The notes below the pieces were generated by a model. The model had not been told where the DNA came from. It did no database searches and saw nothing but the letters and a program-made list of their open reading frames with translations. A stretch of DNA of 64,000 nt. Source: Synanceia verrucosa (lineage: Eukaryota; Chordata; Actinopteri; Perciformes; Synanceiidae). A program made the translations under genes and the position numbers. This document shows, in pieces, positions 1 through 13,924 of the stretch (positions within the stretch are counted from its first letter, which is position 1; each line of letters opens with the position of its first letter). The stretch is from assembly GCA_029721515.1 (NCBI GenBank), contig CM056561.1, forward strand, positions 10,090,501-10,154,500, read 5' to 3'.

Positions 1-60
1 ATAATATAATATATTATAATATAATATATTAATTATATAACATATAATATGAGTGACCAA
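1..60. repeat. AT-only low-complexity tract at the window edge
   Basis: The first 50 or so bases are almost only A and T, arranged as overlapping AATATT-type palindromes. This is a simple AT repeat that probably continues to the left of the window. It could form a cruciform, but no function is implied. Confidence 0.8.
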
Positions 61-3000
61 CCAGTATAACCCCTTTATGCTGAGTGGAAGGAGGACGCTG
101 CAGCTGTACCACTGATCCCATAACAACCATTCCTGGCTGCATCAGGTGTCCCTATTCTTACCATGACTTATTTGTGTATTATATGAAATAAATTATTTTC
201 TCAAAAATGTATCAGGAATTTTGTATTTGTTTTAAAACGACATATGTTATATAGTCTACATATGCAGCCTATGCCATCGTCCTATGTCACAGGCACATTT
301 CAGAGAAAACCATACCTATCCATTCGTACCTTGTTTTGAAAATAATTGAATTACGTATTAGGAATACAGTAATTCTATAAAAAATTGTAATTATTAAGAC
401 CTCAGATGACTTAGAAAGTTAGTGATTTGGGAAATATTGAGTTTACTTGCAGATATTAATATTAAGAACATAGATAATATAAAGAGCCAATGGATTAAGC
501 TACGGACTGCAGGGTGGAGGACCTGGTGATGTAAAATCAGCCCCTATCACCCAGAAAAACACCCCATGGATGTTTCATGAACCAGGAAAATGTTGACATT
601 TGTGCCTTCAATCAGAGCAAGTGATGTAGTTTAAAGAGGAAAAGGGCTCCCCCCTTTTCCACAGGGGTTTAAAGCCAGACTGAAGAAGTAACCACTAATT
701 ATGGTTTGTCAGTCAGCTCTTGTTGACTTTGATGAGTATTTCTGTTGATCACGTTGACAGTGCAACGACATAAAAAATATTTGTCTTCTATTATCTATCA
801 GTTTTCAACCAATGCAAGCCCAAGCTGGCATTGATTGCACTGCACTGTGTCGCATAGCTTCCTTATAATAAAATTATTCAGCCACAAACATGCTTTTATA
901 AGAAGGGGAAATACTGATGGCAGCATGGGGACATTTGATGTACAGTGTGCAGGTTAAGACTTGCTTCTAAATTTAACATCTGAAGCTTGTTTTATCATAA
1001 ATTGTTCAACAACATTTGCACACCTCCAACAAGACTACTAGATCAGATCATGATCTCTATTACTTCCAGTGAGTTGACAACTGTTAAGGGATTAGCAGAC
1101 TCATATTATGCAAATGTGTTGTATTTAGTTCACAGTTTATCACTGGAAATTAGCATTTTTCTCTGATCGCTCTCTTTCTTGCTCTCCAACTTTATGCTGT
1201 GCTTGATAATGCCAGAAATGGGGCACTTAAGGGCCAACTTGAAATTATAAATTGCTTCTTTTGTATCTATTGTAGGTGTTTTGTTTGATCATATCATAAT
1301 ACTAGTAGGCTAAAGAGCACACATCGTTCTCCTAGTGCTCAGCCACTCGAGATGATTTAACTCTCTGGTTATCAGCTGTGCATGGTGCCATGTCAGAGCA
1401 CACACGGCAGATGGAACTATGACCAAGACTCCCTGGGGTGCTCAATCCCAACTAGCAACACATGCTGTCAGCCAAAGCACAAAGGAACATGTACAGGAGT
1501 AGGACCACTCCATTTTACATGAAAATGTGTCAAATTTATCAAAGTGATTAACAGAATGACCAACATAATGATTGAGTAACGCTTCCTTGTTCAGGTTCAC
1601 AGGCAGTAGTGTGCATATGGCAAACCAAGTCTGCACAAAAAATGCTGCCATTGTACATTTCTGCAATCCACTGAAACACTGACTTTTCATTTTGTTTCAT
1701 TAATTTGTTTCATATCAGGTCCAGAGACACGCCATGTGGTTAACACGTAAAATGCTTGGTTAGGTTCATTGTTGTGCTAGTTGCTGAAAAATAGTAACTA
1801 GTTACAGTTATTCAAAAAGTAACTCAATGACTTTGTTGATTGCTTTCACCAAAAAATAACATATTACTTTCAAAAGTTGCCTTTTAGTACTCTTTAGGAC
1901 CCTGGGGAGTGAGAGTTTGCCTTTTGGTGTGTTCAATGAAAGTCGGAACTTGGAGCTCAGATCATCGTAACTCTGAAGTTGAGTGCTCCCGGCTCTTCCA
2001 ACCTTACAGATGAGCAATCCAGCGTGTAGCTACTGTTTACGTAGGAGCAGATATCACAAAGTCTCTGTTGGGTTGGTGAGATTAATCTGACTTTCCGAGT
2101 TGGTAATCTGATTCAACGGAGGTTCTGATTTAAATTCTGAACTATAGCTTGGAAATTACGACATTCGTGTACAACTGGAACTCAACATGAGTTGACTCAT
2201 GCAAACGCCGGGCTCCCAATGCTGCTGCAATGACATTAATGCTCTGTTTTACCAGCAATGTTTGTCTCCTTATGCTGGAAAGTGGGGGGACGGATCGGTG
2301 TCACTTTGAATCTGAAGGGGACATGTCCCCCGTCCCTAGTTACATCTGAGAGCATGAATGAAAGCAATATGAATTTATCAATCAGGAATTCATTAACTGA
2401 GTAACTACAAACGCACCATATTGTAACAGTAACTGTGTTTGTTTATTTAGAAAGTGCAACGTTAGAGTATTAGTCACTGTAAAAAGTAAGGTCTTACTTT
2501 TAGAATATACATTCTTTCATCAATTATTATACTTAAGGACTTTTAAGCATTGTGGGTTAACAAATTTAAACTTCTGTAAGCAGTAAATATCTTTACTATA
2601 TGTATATAGTAAAGATATTTACAGCTTGATAGTGTATCATATTTGGTTAAAATATATTTTTGCTTATTAGGGTGGTAAACACAAAATAACGCAATTTTAG
2701 TGTTTAGTGTTGAATTAATACTCCCAATTTTTCTGTGTATGGTATGAACAAAGATCATGTTCTTTGTTCAAACAATTCCATAACTACATAATAATGTGAC
2801 ATAACAATTTCGACAAAAGGTGAAAATGACACTGAATACGGCATAATTGCAATCCTGTGGGGTATGTGAAAGCTAAAAATGGATAATTAGCCTGAGATAG
2901 CAAACAACCATGCCATCGACCACTGACAAGTTGTTTCGTTTTGTGTGTGAATGAGGATGGCAGATTTTGAGACGCATGACTAATAAGAACACAAGAACAT

Positions 3001-6000
3001 TAAACATCTGTTAAGAACAAAACTGTCACAGAGAGACATTAACATCCACTAAACCAGACACTCTTTTCTCAGCATGGAACCAAAATAGGACATTTACTGT
3101 CATCCTGGGACTTAGCTCCTGTAACACAGAGCATAACTGGAAGGGAGGGAGTATGCAGAAGTTGGCCCAAGGATGTCTACTAAGATAAGAAATACAATCA
3201 TCAGCTGGCAGTCATCCCATGAGGCAACAGGAACATCAGTGGCCTGCTGCCAAACAAGTCCTGAGGATACTTTCAGTATATCACAAAAGTTATTAAGCTG
3301 ATGGTGATGTGGAGAGCGGGAACTGCCCATTTATAAAAGGGAGTATGTCAAGATTAAAATAATACAAATTCTCTGGGAGATCAGGGGGATCGGATGTGCC
3401 AGTGAACTTCCTGTATTAAAGACTAGTCAACTGAATCTCTCATGTGCAAACTGAATACCATAGTCAGTAACAATTTAGTGGTAATGTACAGAAAGAGAGT
3501 GTTGTTTTACAATAAGGACCAGGTCCATGTAGCTGAAACAGCTGCTTTGCATAAACATCATTCAGGGTCAGGGTTTACCAGCTTCTGTCTAAATGGACCT
3601 CACCGAGACGATAACCACTGCTGTATTTACTGGCCTCCTGGCTGCATGAATCCACTGAACCATGAACACATCACAGCTGACTGCTTATAATGAAGATGTC
3701 TTTTGCAAAGAGAAAGTTTTTGATCTAGAGTGGCAAAGTGGAGAAGAGTGTCATATAGCAAGAGTCAACCTGATAAAGCTCAAAAACACCACAGAAAATA
3801 TTCTGACAAAATGATGCAATAATGAGACTTGTGCCCTCTGTCACAGCCAAATCTATAGCTGTACTATAATGCCACAAGTATTTTGGAATAGAGTATTTTG
3901 GCATGAGGTCAGTAGTATCAGAACAAGAACAGATTGTAATATCTCGAAATGACTACCTGAGTGTTCTTTTAGTTTGCATTCTCCATTAAATGGGAGAAGA
4001 GAGAGAGAAAATGATGAGAAAGAACTCATTGTTCTGGCCCAACTTGTCCTCAGATCAGAAATGAAACTATAATAATTTAACTGTGCTTTTTCTGCACCAA
4101 CAACCAAAAAATATAATTTTCTCCTGAAATTTCTAGTAATCAATAAAAATGAAAAAAATACCAATAAAAAAATTTTGTAATGATTGAATATATATTTCGT
4201 GATAATTAAAACACCACACACTTTCCATAGTTAAAATTAAATTCAAATAAAATGCAGGATATAATATCTGAGAGGGAATATCTTGATTGACCCGATCAAC
4301 CCACTAGGACACAGCACTTGATAAGTGCTCCGCAAAGGCCCAGAAGAGCACTTTGCCACGTATTTCCGCAACTTGGACAAGTCAAAGTTTTCACTGCAGT
4401 ACTGTTTATCTTTCAAATGTTCACTGTGGCCAGTTTATGATGCTGCAGCTCTTTCATAATTCATTGTTTGAGTAATCGTTTGTCCAGTATTAATTTGCAG
4501 CCTTGTAAATACAAGCTTGACTGACTGTACATATCCTGACCAGGGAAAATAGGGTTGGGTTGTGAACCACTGCATTATACGGTGTGAATCACTATGGTGA
4601 TGTTAGATACATCCATAACTATAATCAACCACTGATGAAAGTGCCGAACCAGAACCAGTAGTATGCCAGTCTGTACTGTACAGTCTTGTGATATGTAATG
4701 AATGACAAAAAGAAATGAATGGAAAAAGATATATTTTTCTCTTCACATGATATTTTGTCTCCCATAACTAGCTTGGTTATAAAAATGCATTGGATAGTCA
4801 ATTGGTAATTTTATATATCTGCATAATGTGAATAAATAGATCCAAAGAGCCTCAGTGCACTGGGGACTGGTTTATTTTAGCCAGGAACGTGCATCAGAAC
4901 AAACAATCTCCTGTTTTTTCTCAGTGCCTCGTAGTAATAGAGAGAGAATACTTGTAAATAAATATCCTCCAGATATGTGGAGCATTAAGCTAGTAAATCA
5001 GTAGTATTAAGTTGTGCTCAATAACTGACTCTCACTTTCACACACAGTTACTCATAGTAAGTACATGGCAACAATAATCAGAAATGAGTGGTGTCATTGG
5101 AGAATTCCAGGATAAAATGGATGAAAGAAAGTAAATAAATAAATAAAACTGCCAAGCAATTCTTTCCCATATTCACCATACAATACAAGCACCGGAGGAC
5201 ACAGTAGCCAAGAGTAACACCTGTTTGGCACAGTGCGTGTTTGCCATTCAATTTAATTAACAATCAACTGAATGGATTGACAAAAGCAGCCAGCTGCTAT
5301 TCAGACAAATCACACATCAAAATGTCTCCACTGGGGTTTGGAGAATCTTGCAATTCAACCAAAACGAACAACCTACTATTTTTCTGTCACTTTTTCAGTT
5401 TCCAGTTTCGTTGTCTATCCTTTTGATCTGTTTAAGATTTGACTTTTAAATATTATTATTATATATATGGTATGGATCATGGTTCAGTGAGTGGAAGAGA
5501 GACATCTGTCTTGTTAATCTAATGTATATGTTATATAATAAAGAAGACAATTTAAATCTGAAGAGTCAATGTGATGCCACTTTGAAACAAATAAAAAAAA
5601 TGCCTCGACAGAATCAGTGACAGTGACAGTAATAAAAATCTCACTGGTTCATGTTAATGTAAAATGCTGAATAATACTAGAATAATACTTCTGTGTTACT
5701 GTGGCATTTAAAGAATAGCATCAGTAATGGGGGATGAAGTTGGAGTTAATGATGAGGAGAGGTGCAGAGAGATAATGACGGATTATAGTTGTTTGAAAGC
5801 TAGACGCTGATGAAAATCCTCCCAGTGGTTTTTAGTAGTATTTTACCCCTCTCATGTCCTTACATTTCATTTCCTTGTGTTTCAGTGGAAATCAAGGTGA
5901 ATCTTTAATTACTGCCTAGTGGATGATGTGACTATCAATCACTGTGTAATTAGATTCAGAAATATCATTGTGAATGCGTTAGAGACAGCTCAGCGTGAGT

Positions 6001-7133
6001 GACTGATGACTAATTAATTACATAAATGTCATCACAGTTGGCTTGTCAGTTGAAGTCAATAAAAGAAACAAACGAAAAAAGGTGAGTAAATTAAAAATCA
6101 GTCATAGTATACAGCTGCTTCCTTATACAGTATTTTCTAGAGGTTTACTGAAGCACAACGCCACATCATGAAATTTGCAATTTAGCAAGTTTGTCTCCAG
6201 TAGTTTGTCTTGAAGTTTCCCAGTTTGAGCTTTGTTACCTCTCTCTATTTTAATTTCCATGCTGTTACAGCTCCAGTGCTTGTGTCAGGGGTCAGGGTGG
6301 TTACTGTGTGATGCTGTGTGACATTTTCCCTACAGTATGTTGCAGTTTGAACGCCTGATTGATGGGCAGACAGCTCATCAGGGAGTTGGAGGCAGCTGGT
6401 CACTGCTTCCAACCTCCATTTAAAAACCGACCCCATCCTGAAATCTGAGCTCCCTTCTTCCCCTGACACCATGACCTTGCATGGTGATGATTTAGCACAC
6501 TGTTTCTTTAATCTGCAAACGTTACCTTAGCCTTAGTTTAGCTGGTAATGTTTACTTTTCAGTTCTCTAGTTTTAATAGTTTTGTTGCCTTAAATTTCTG
6601 TTCAATAGATTCCTGTGCTTTAGTTAATCCCTCTGATGTGCTTCCACTTTTAGTGTCGAGCTACGACAATCCTAACAAGTTAAACCTAAAAGGTATATTT
6701 CATCATGTCATAATGAAGTGGGTGGAAGTATTTCAGGTAGAGTTAAAAGTCACATTCATTTCTACCCATTACGCAGACGTTAAGCATGCCGCTAAATGTC
6801 GGGGGGGTGTAATTACACAGGAGAAAGCAGCATTTATTGTATTAAGCATAGTGGCGTACAACAAAATAAAATACTTTGTGTACACACACACCTTCTGGTA
6901 AAAAGACAGAAAGCTGCTCACAGAGGTGTGTTTGAGACAAGCACCAAGACCTTTATTACTCAAACAACACTAACAGTATTGGTACTTATGAGATGTACTG
7001 ATATGAGAGACAACGTTAGTCCAGGATGAGAAACAGGAGTAATAGACCTTGGCTAGTAGCCATCATCCATTTTGCTCGCTTTGTCCTGAGATCTCTGTCC
7101 TTCTTATTTCACTAAAACTACCATCAAAACTAC
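61..7133. other. AT-rich non-coding stretch with no supported gene
   Basis: No open frame here has splice sites, codon bias or a recognisable motif that supports a gene. At 1790-2460 the tracts rich in AGTAAC and TCGGAA look like decayed fish inverted-repeat elements, but I could not fix their ends. A 40-bp palindrome lies at 2583-2622. At 5880-6060 a segment rich in TAATTA motifs could be regulatory, which I cannot test from one sequence. Confidence 0.6.
2583..2622. repeat. 40-bp perfect palindrome
   Basis: Two 19-base arms, starting GTAAATATCTTTACTATAT, are exact reverse complements separated by two bases. The sequence is AT-rich and lies in otherwise unremarkable non-coding DNA. It may be the core of a tiny inverted-repeat element or a cruciform-forming site. 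Confidence 0.9.
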
Positions 7134-7212
7134 CACCCTAAGACAGCTGGGATAGGCTCCAGGCCCCCGCAACCCTATGTGAGGATAAGTGGTAGAAAAT
7201 GAATGGATGAAT
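7134..7212 (+). mobile_element. 3' fragment of the ATGG-tailed tRNA-derived SINE
   Basis: The stretch from CCTAAGACAGCTGGGATAGG to the degenerate ATGGATG tail matches the 3' end of the full SINE copies at 13925-14282 and 27591-27946. The tRNA-like head is missing, as expected from 5' truncation during reverse transcription. Confidence 0.8.
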
Positions 7213-10200
7213 GTAAATTCAGTGCCATAATTTCTTCACAAATTCAGCAACAAAGAGTTATTAATTTGTTAGTGCATAACTAAAAAAAATGCTTTCTCAG
7301 AAACAGCTGAAATAATTCAGAAGCAAGTGAGCATAATATAAATGTGACACGAGGAGTCAAGTGTTTCTGTTGAGGATATTAAAATACTGAAATGGGACCA
7401 GAAAAGAGGGGAAAAACTTCTCCAGTGCAGTTGCTCTTTGAGAAGCTGAAAGATGGGTGGAGAACTAACAGTCTTCTTCAGTTTGTCTAGTAAGCATGTG
7501 TAGTTTTCATAAACTGCCACAGATGGGATAGGTGTGAAAAATGGAAATGAAGTTGCACACTTCTGGACGGTGTTTCAAAGGCATTCGTGTAGTTGCATCT
7601 GGTTGTACATGCAAACACACACATTGTTTGAAGAATCTCTTTACCAATCCCTGGTCCCATCTCCAATTGTACTCAGGAAAAATCACATATCCAACTCCTG
7701 AAATGAAGCTGTTCATGTTCTGCATGATTCAGGATGTGAGAAATTTAAGAACGAAAGAATCCACAGTTGCCTCAAGTACACAAGATTCTAAGGTTTCTGT
7801 GCAACATTTTGTTTAATGGCCCATTGATGGCTAAGATTATTTAACTCTTGTTAGAATATAAGTTTTATTTACATTAAAGCTCTCCTTTCATTAAAGTTCT
7901 CGACAGTGTAAAGCAAGGGCCGACCAAATCTCCTTTCATCTGTATCATCCATCGCACAGAGCCAACACATCTGAACAGAACAGATGGAGCAGGCAGTGTA
8001 CTGCACCAGCATCTTCAGACAGAAAAAGAGTTTATCTATTTGTGTGACTGAACAAAACATAGGGGAAGTGGGCTTTCAGGTTAAGGCATTCACAACAAAT
8101 GCTTACTATGTGTGCAAAACTATGGGTGCCTTAGTGCTAAAGTGTGTGTTTTTCTGCTTAAAATACCATCACCCTCCTTTGTTCTTACAGCAAACATTCA
8201 CATCTTCAAGCGTGAACACAGTTTTGTCTTCAGATGTGGTTAGACAAGTTATACAAATTAGTTTGTTACAAGCATACACCAGACTTTAGGTCATGACTAA
8301 TGAAAAGCACCACAAATGAAAAGAATCAATTCTTAATTTTTACAATTTCAAACATTAGTGCTCATTCATTCAATTTACTCTACCCAGACTTGACCTGTAT
8401 TTACAGTGATGAAAAAAAAAAGGCGCATGCCCATCTACCCATGTGTCAATGATAATAGCAATCATTTAGTACTCATAAAATGAAAAACCACTGTGAAACC
8501 AGAAGTCAGCTGTGATTAATTTGTCTTGAAATCTCCATGCAGAATTCAACCGAAACCACCATATCTTCCTGAATCTGGCCAAGTCGTTTTTTGGCAGCAA
8601 ATAGTTATTTTCCCTCAACGCTAGTCTCACCAAGTTTTGCAGCTGCACTGTGGTTAATAAAGATGCATTAAATATAATAATCATATGACAATCAAACAAA
8701 TAGGACTATCTTGACTGACTTTTCAAAATAAAACTAATTCTGATTGTCATTCGCCATGACTGTGGCAGTAAGAAGACGGAGGCAAGGATGCAAGGATGCG
8801 TGGTAGTGACAAAATAACAGCAATCCATTAAGATGATTTTTAAAAACTGTGTCATGCTTTATGCTGACAGCCCTTAATAATACCTGAGATGAGATATTAC
8901 ACATGCACAGTTGAGACAACTTTGACTCTTGTCAGCTGACTCATGCCAGCAGATGTCCTCTTTGAACATGATGCGTCCCAACCTCTTGAGACATCTTGTG
9001 CAACAAAAAGGTCAAGTATGTTTTTGTTTCACTTCCCACAACTCAGCGCTGGAGAGCCTCCCCATGCAGAAACTGTGAAGTGTGTCGAGAGGCAGCTGCT
9101 CTGCTGTGAATACCCAAACAGCATTTTGATTTCCTCGTGGCTATTCCATCATGAGCGCTGTTTCCTCATGCAACAAACAATGCATTGAACTCCCAAGTCC
9201 ACCCCACACCCATAATAGCACAACATCTTTTCACTGTGCACTCCCTCTCCTCCTCCACCCCTGCTGTTTGCTGCATCCCAGATTCATTGGGAAAGTTTGA
9301 TGCTGCTTGCTTGTCATTCATAATTTAAATCTGACGTGCATTGTGTTCTGGTTGCCCACTTCCACATCCACATCCTCCTCCCTTGGTTCATTACTCCCAT
9401 GAGATTTCCTTGTCTTTCTATATCTGAACTCTTTTACTGTCACCTTCCAGTTTCTGCTTATTTTTGGGGGCATTTCTGCTTTATTTGACAGTGAGAGGGA
9501 CAGACAAGAGAGGCAGAGGAGAGAAAAGGGATGACATAGAGCAAAGGGCCTCAGGCTGGACTCCAGCCTGGGCCACTGAAGGGATTTAATAGTATAGAGC
9601 ACAATAATACCTGGTGAACTATTACAGCACCACTTTACCTTAGTAGCTCACCACTGTATCAAAACTGATATAACTGATATATAACTTAGTACTGTATATC
9701 CTTCTTTTCAAAGATGGAGGTACAGCTCTAGAACATCCAAGAGACTCCTGTTCTTTTCCCGTGCATCACGTTACAATCAGCTGTCAAATGTCAAGTCTAA
9801 GGATGGGTTAAATGCAGTAGTCAAATTTCATGAACGTAAACCCAACCATGCACGTCTTTCCTGAATCTAACTAGGGTAGTTTTATTGCATTATTACGTTG
9901 TTGTATTATTCAACCTTTTGGCTGATTGACTCCCCAACAGGTACAGATCTTTATAGCCTGCTAGATACAGTAACTGGAACATGTCTGAGATGCGTCAGCT
10001 CACACAGTTCACACACACATTCAAGCTCAAGCGATTTGATTCTGATCAGGGACTTTGGGTTGAGGAGCTCTAAAAACTGTTTGGGGAGAGAACAATCAGA
10101 GCTTAAGTTGTACCGTGTGAACTAGCCATTACACAAATCTACTATGATGTGATTTTTTTTTCACATCTCTGTAATGCTGTGTGAAATAAATATGATAATT

Positions 10201-10813
10201 GGACCGAGGAGATTGAACTGTATGACACTTTAATTTGACACCCTAATCAGTGTGAAATTTTCTGAAGAGCAGGATGCTACAAAGTATTGGTAAGTTACAT
10301 ATTGCAGGTATAAGTACTCTGCTCTTTTAAACCCAGATGTCTATACTGATTTTTAAGCCTGATTTCAAGCTTTCCATTCTAACATGACACATGATGACAA
10401 TGATAATGATAGGGACATATTATTGACTAAATCCTTAGTAATTTTGAAACTGTGAACCACTGATTTCAGACAAAAGCAGCTATTTCCAGCTGGCAACCAT
10501 CAATTTTGTTGGTGGAAATGATAACTGCAGATTCTATCAACTGTAGCCAGCTGACATTAGCTAATTAACGTTAGTTAACCAAATGTGCTGGCTGAAAAAG
10601 TCTCTGTAAAAACAGTCAGAAATGCCTGATGAACTTGATGGACACATACTGTACATAACATCAGTCAGACTGGGGCAAAGTTACATGACTCATTAAGGCA
10701 AGGTATAAAATAAAGCAGCAGTTGTTTTGAGGGTAGTTATATGTGATAATCTAGTAGATTAATATGGAAACATGCAGTACAAGAACAACAAAGGTGGCTC
10801 TGGAAGATGACGG
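7213..10813. other. Non-coding stretch with one common fish repeat fragment
   Basis: No gene is supported. About 9460-9600 resembles an interspersed fish repeat (purine-rich GACAGACAAGAGAGGCAG followed by AAAGGGCCTCAGGCTGGACT), judged from memory of fish genomes and not verified by search. The rest is AT-rich sequence with no structure I can name. Confidence 0.5.
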
Positions 10814-11132
10814 GGGGTACTGGAGCCTATCCCAGCTGTCTTATCCCGACTTTCCACCGGATGCATAACGGTGCCGTCCGTCGAGCGTCAATACCCACCA
10901 GATCCATCTGCTGCGGCTCCGCCAGACAGCTCAAATCGCGAGATTCCTGCTGTCGGGCCCGACAAAACATCGGCACCATTATGCATCCGATGGAAATTAG
11001 GGGTTAGGGCGAAAGGCAGGGTACACCCTGGACAAGACGGCAGTTCATCACAGGACACATAGAGAGAAACAACCACTCACACTCACACCTACGGGCAATT
11101 TAAATTAGCCAATTAACCTAATCCCCACCACC
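10814..11132 (-). mobile_element. SINE copy interrupted by a small inverted-repeat element
   Basis: Read on the minus strand, this matches the SINE found whole at 13925-14282, from near the 3' end up to about the AATTGGCTAATTTAAATTG stretch. The tRNA-like head is absent. The copy is split after position 10843 by the 160-bp element at 10844-11003 and resumes at 11004, so the SINE is older than the insertion. Confidence 0.85.
10844..11003. mobile_element. 160-bp MITE with about 33-bp inverted ends and a TTA target duplication
   Basis: The two ends are inverted copies of each other over about 33 bases, sharing the core TTTCCAYCGGATGCATAA. The element is flanked by TTA at 10841-10843 and 11004-11006. 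Other SINE copies have a single TTA at this spot (CTGTCTTAGGGCG), which shows the empty site and fixes the borders. A three-base TTA/TAA duplication is typical of PIF/Harbinger transposons, so this is probably a non-autonomous member. It codes for nothing. Confidence 0.85.
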
Positions 11133-12612
11133 CTCCTCTTTCTAAAGACTATCACTCTCACCTAATTTGTTTTTGGAAGGATGGTACTTCAGGATGTTGT
11201 ACCTGTATTTCAAAAACTTGGTTGATTCTTAAATTTGTGCCTCTGATTTCTACCAGCCTTGACAGAGATGTTGGTTTTGTTTTCACCTTGTGAGTCAATG
11301 TGTGAGTCACCATGGCAACATGTGGTCCTGGAGACGCCTACTGTAGCACAAATGACCATGGCGGAGGTTTGAGTATTTCTGTGTTAAATGTGTTACAAAA
11401 GCTACCAACCACTCTCAACCATAGTCCTCAGTAGCTCTGTATCACGGTAGCCCAACCACTTCTTGGTGGCCCAATCAAATGCAAAGATTTGATTTAAATC
11501 CCTCTTGGAACTGTACGCCACTCCAACATTCTGTTTTACTGTGAAACAATCACAGTCCAGAAGCTAAAGACACTCGAGTGTCTGTTTTACTGAGATTTTC
11601 AGGATGGAAATTCAAAATGTACCAATGATTGTTACAAAGCAAACTGTCAAGTCTATATCCAATGTAGTATTTTGAAAGAAAATATCTTGTTCAAGCAGCA
11701 TCATTGGTTTCCATTATTCCCATCATGATCTGACATCATTCTTCTTACCACTCGGATCTATTATGGTGCTTAAGTGAATGACTGAGTGATGAGAGGATCT
11801 GCCAAAGACAGATAGAACAAAGCCTTAGGCAGGTTTACATGCAAACACACACATTTAGAGTGCCAGACATCAGTGCAAGCATGAGATGAGACCTTGTACT
11901 CACAGTGCTGCTCAGCACTGTGAGTATCGAGGCCAGTGAACACGGCGTAAATGATGTGCTTCATTACAGATTTAAATTCCAGCCTTTCATATAAAACATC
12001 AAGCAGGCATTCAGTTTGTGTTTCCTTCTTGTCAGGAAGCTGAATAGGAATCAGTCGTCATCACATGCTGCAGGACTTTTGATGTTTGACCAAATGAGAT
12101 GATAGAAGCGAACAGAATATCACACACATCCAGCCATGACTGAAGGTTATCACAGCAGAAGAATTCTGTGAACATAGAACAGGTATTGTTCAGCTCAGGT
12201 ATACCCAGATCCTCACAGAAATTGTCCTGTGGGATCAGGGAAACATCAGGGTACCAGGGTGTTTTATGACCATTGTTTCCCTGACTGTATTAACTTGTGT
12301 AGATGAGCAGGTCCGTTTGGACCATGTGAACAAGCTGGTCTGTGTGTCCTCACAATACTATAACAGACTACAGCCACTGGTGACCATATACAGCAGCTGC
12401 TGCCTGGTTGATGAAGCACTTAACGCCATAGCCTTGTGACCATAGCAACCACAGAAGCTAAACCAGCAAGGCAGGAGCTAATTTCAATGGTTTCTGAGTC
12501 CCCTGAAAGTTTGACCTGTTTGAACAAACATCTCACTTAACAAGATTGTGTCACAGCAGTGCTTTAGGCAGTGCACACACTGACTATGGCTGCCAACAGG
12601 TTGACAATCTCA
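11133..12612. other. Non-coding stretch, nothing recognised
   Basis: The stretch from the interrupted SINE to the next inverted-repeat element contains no supported exon, RNA gene or clear repeat. Base composition is ordinary for fish intergenic DNA. Confidence 0.5.
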
Positions 12613-13033
12613 CCCCTAATTTCCACTGGATGCAGTACGACGCCAACATCCATCGACAGACATCGTTCGTCGTCTGTCAGTACACACCAGATTCGCCTGA
12701 TGCAGCTCCGCCAGACAGCTGGAATCGTGAGAACAAGATCTCGCTGACAAATGAGATCTCGCGAATTCACATATAATCGTGCAAAATGGGGGGTTATAAC
12801 AGAGCGTCAGTGAAAAGAGAACCCTGCATCCACTGAGTAGAGGGAAATTGATTATACGATCCGCTGCGAACACAGATTATTTTATTTTGAAAATAAACCG
12901 GATGTCTTATTTTGTGTCTGTACATAACTTCCTGTCCCACACGATCTGCTATGTGCTGAATTCATGTGCCATGCGCCAGGCGTCGGCACGTCGGCAGCAT
13001 GTGCGCTGTTCCGCATCCGGTGGAAATTAGTGG
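12613..13033. mobile_element. 421-bp relative of the MITE at 10844-11003
   Basis: It begins CCCCTAATTTCCACTGGATG and ends with the inverted form GCATCCGGTGGAAATTAGTG. It shares these ends and an inner block (GCAGCTCCGCCAGACAGCT) with the 160-bp element, but has a longer centre. The bases next to it are TCA on the left and TTA on the right, which fits a decayed three-base target duplication. No transposase is present, so it is non-autonomous. Confidence 0.75.
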
Positions 13034-13626
13034 TTAGTTTAGCATTTTATCATGCTAACGTTTACTAATTACCACAAAACACATCTAACATCTAAATGTC
13101 AAAGTTTAGTATCTTGTATTATTTAGTCATTTAGCAAATTGTTTCACAAATTACAATGCTATGTTGTTAGGCTCCACAGTCTGGACACCATGACACAATT
13201 TCAAGGCAATCCATCATAGAGATATTTCAGGCTGGACCAATATGGCAGACCAACCACCAGTATTCTTAATGAAGGCAGCAGGCACCACACTAACAGCTCA
13301 GCATCTAAAACACATTAACAGCGATGCCATGCAGTGTATCTTAATAACTCATGCACATTTTATTTATCTGACAGCCCTTGTTCATTCATTTGCATCAATT
13401 ATAACATTGCGTGTACATGCGTATTAAGAAAAGACATGTACATCTTCTGCAGATGATCATAATGAGGGTTACTCTAGGGCATCCCTGAAGGCCTCAGTGA
13501 GGACAAATCTTTATTTTCTGACTCATCTAAAGTCATATTAAATGTCTTTTTTTTCACCATGTTCACACTATACCCCTATTTAACAAATCACACAAAGAAC
13601 ACACACACACAAACACATATATACAC

Positions 13627-13628
<2 letters not shown>

Positions 13629-13660
<32 letters not shown>
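13629..13660. repeat. TA microsatellite
   Basis: About 15 consecutive TA dinucleotides, preceded by an ATACACGTGTAT segment. Confidence 0.95.
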
Positions 13661-13663
<3 letters not shown>

Positions 13664-13924
13664 CCTTCCTGTAAGTGTCCCCCATTTAGATATTCTCTCA
13701 CTGGGAAAAAATAATTTTAAATAATAATTTAAAGAAGTTAAAGATGCTCTGACTCCTGTTTCACTTTATTTTTCCAAAACAATGGCTATTGATTATCATA
13801 TGATGAGTTTGATAAAAATGTCCTTAATTTTTGATCAGATTTTCTGGCTGGATTTGTATAAATCTGCTTTAGGAGGGGAGGGTGAGTTTTTTGCGATGAA
13901 TTCTTTTGCAATGTAATGTTATAC

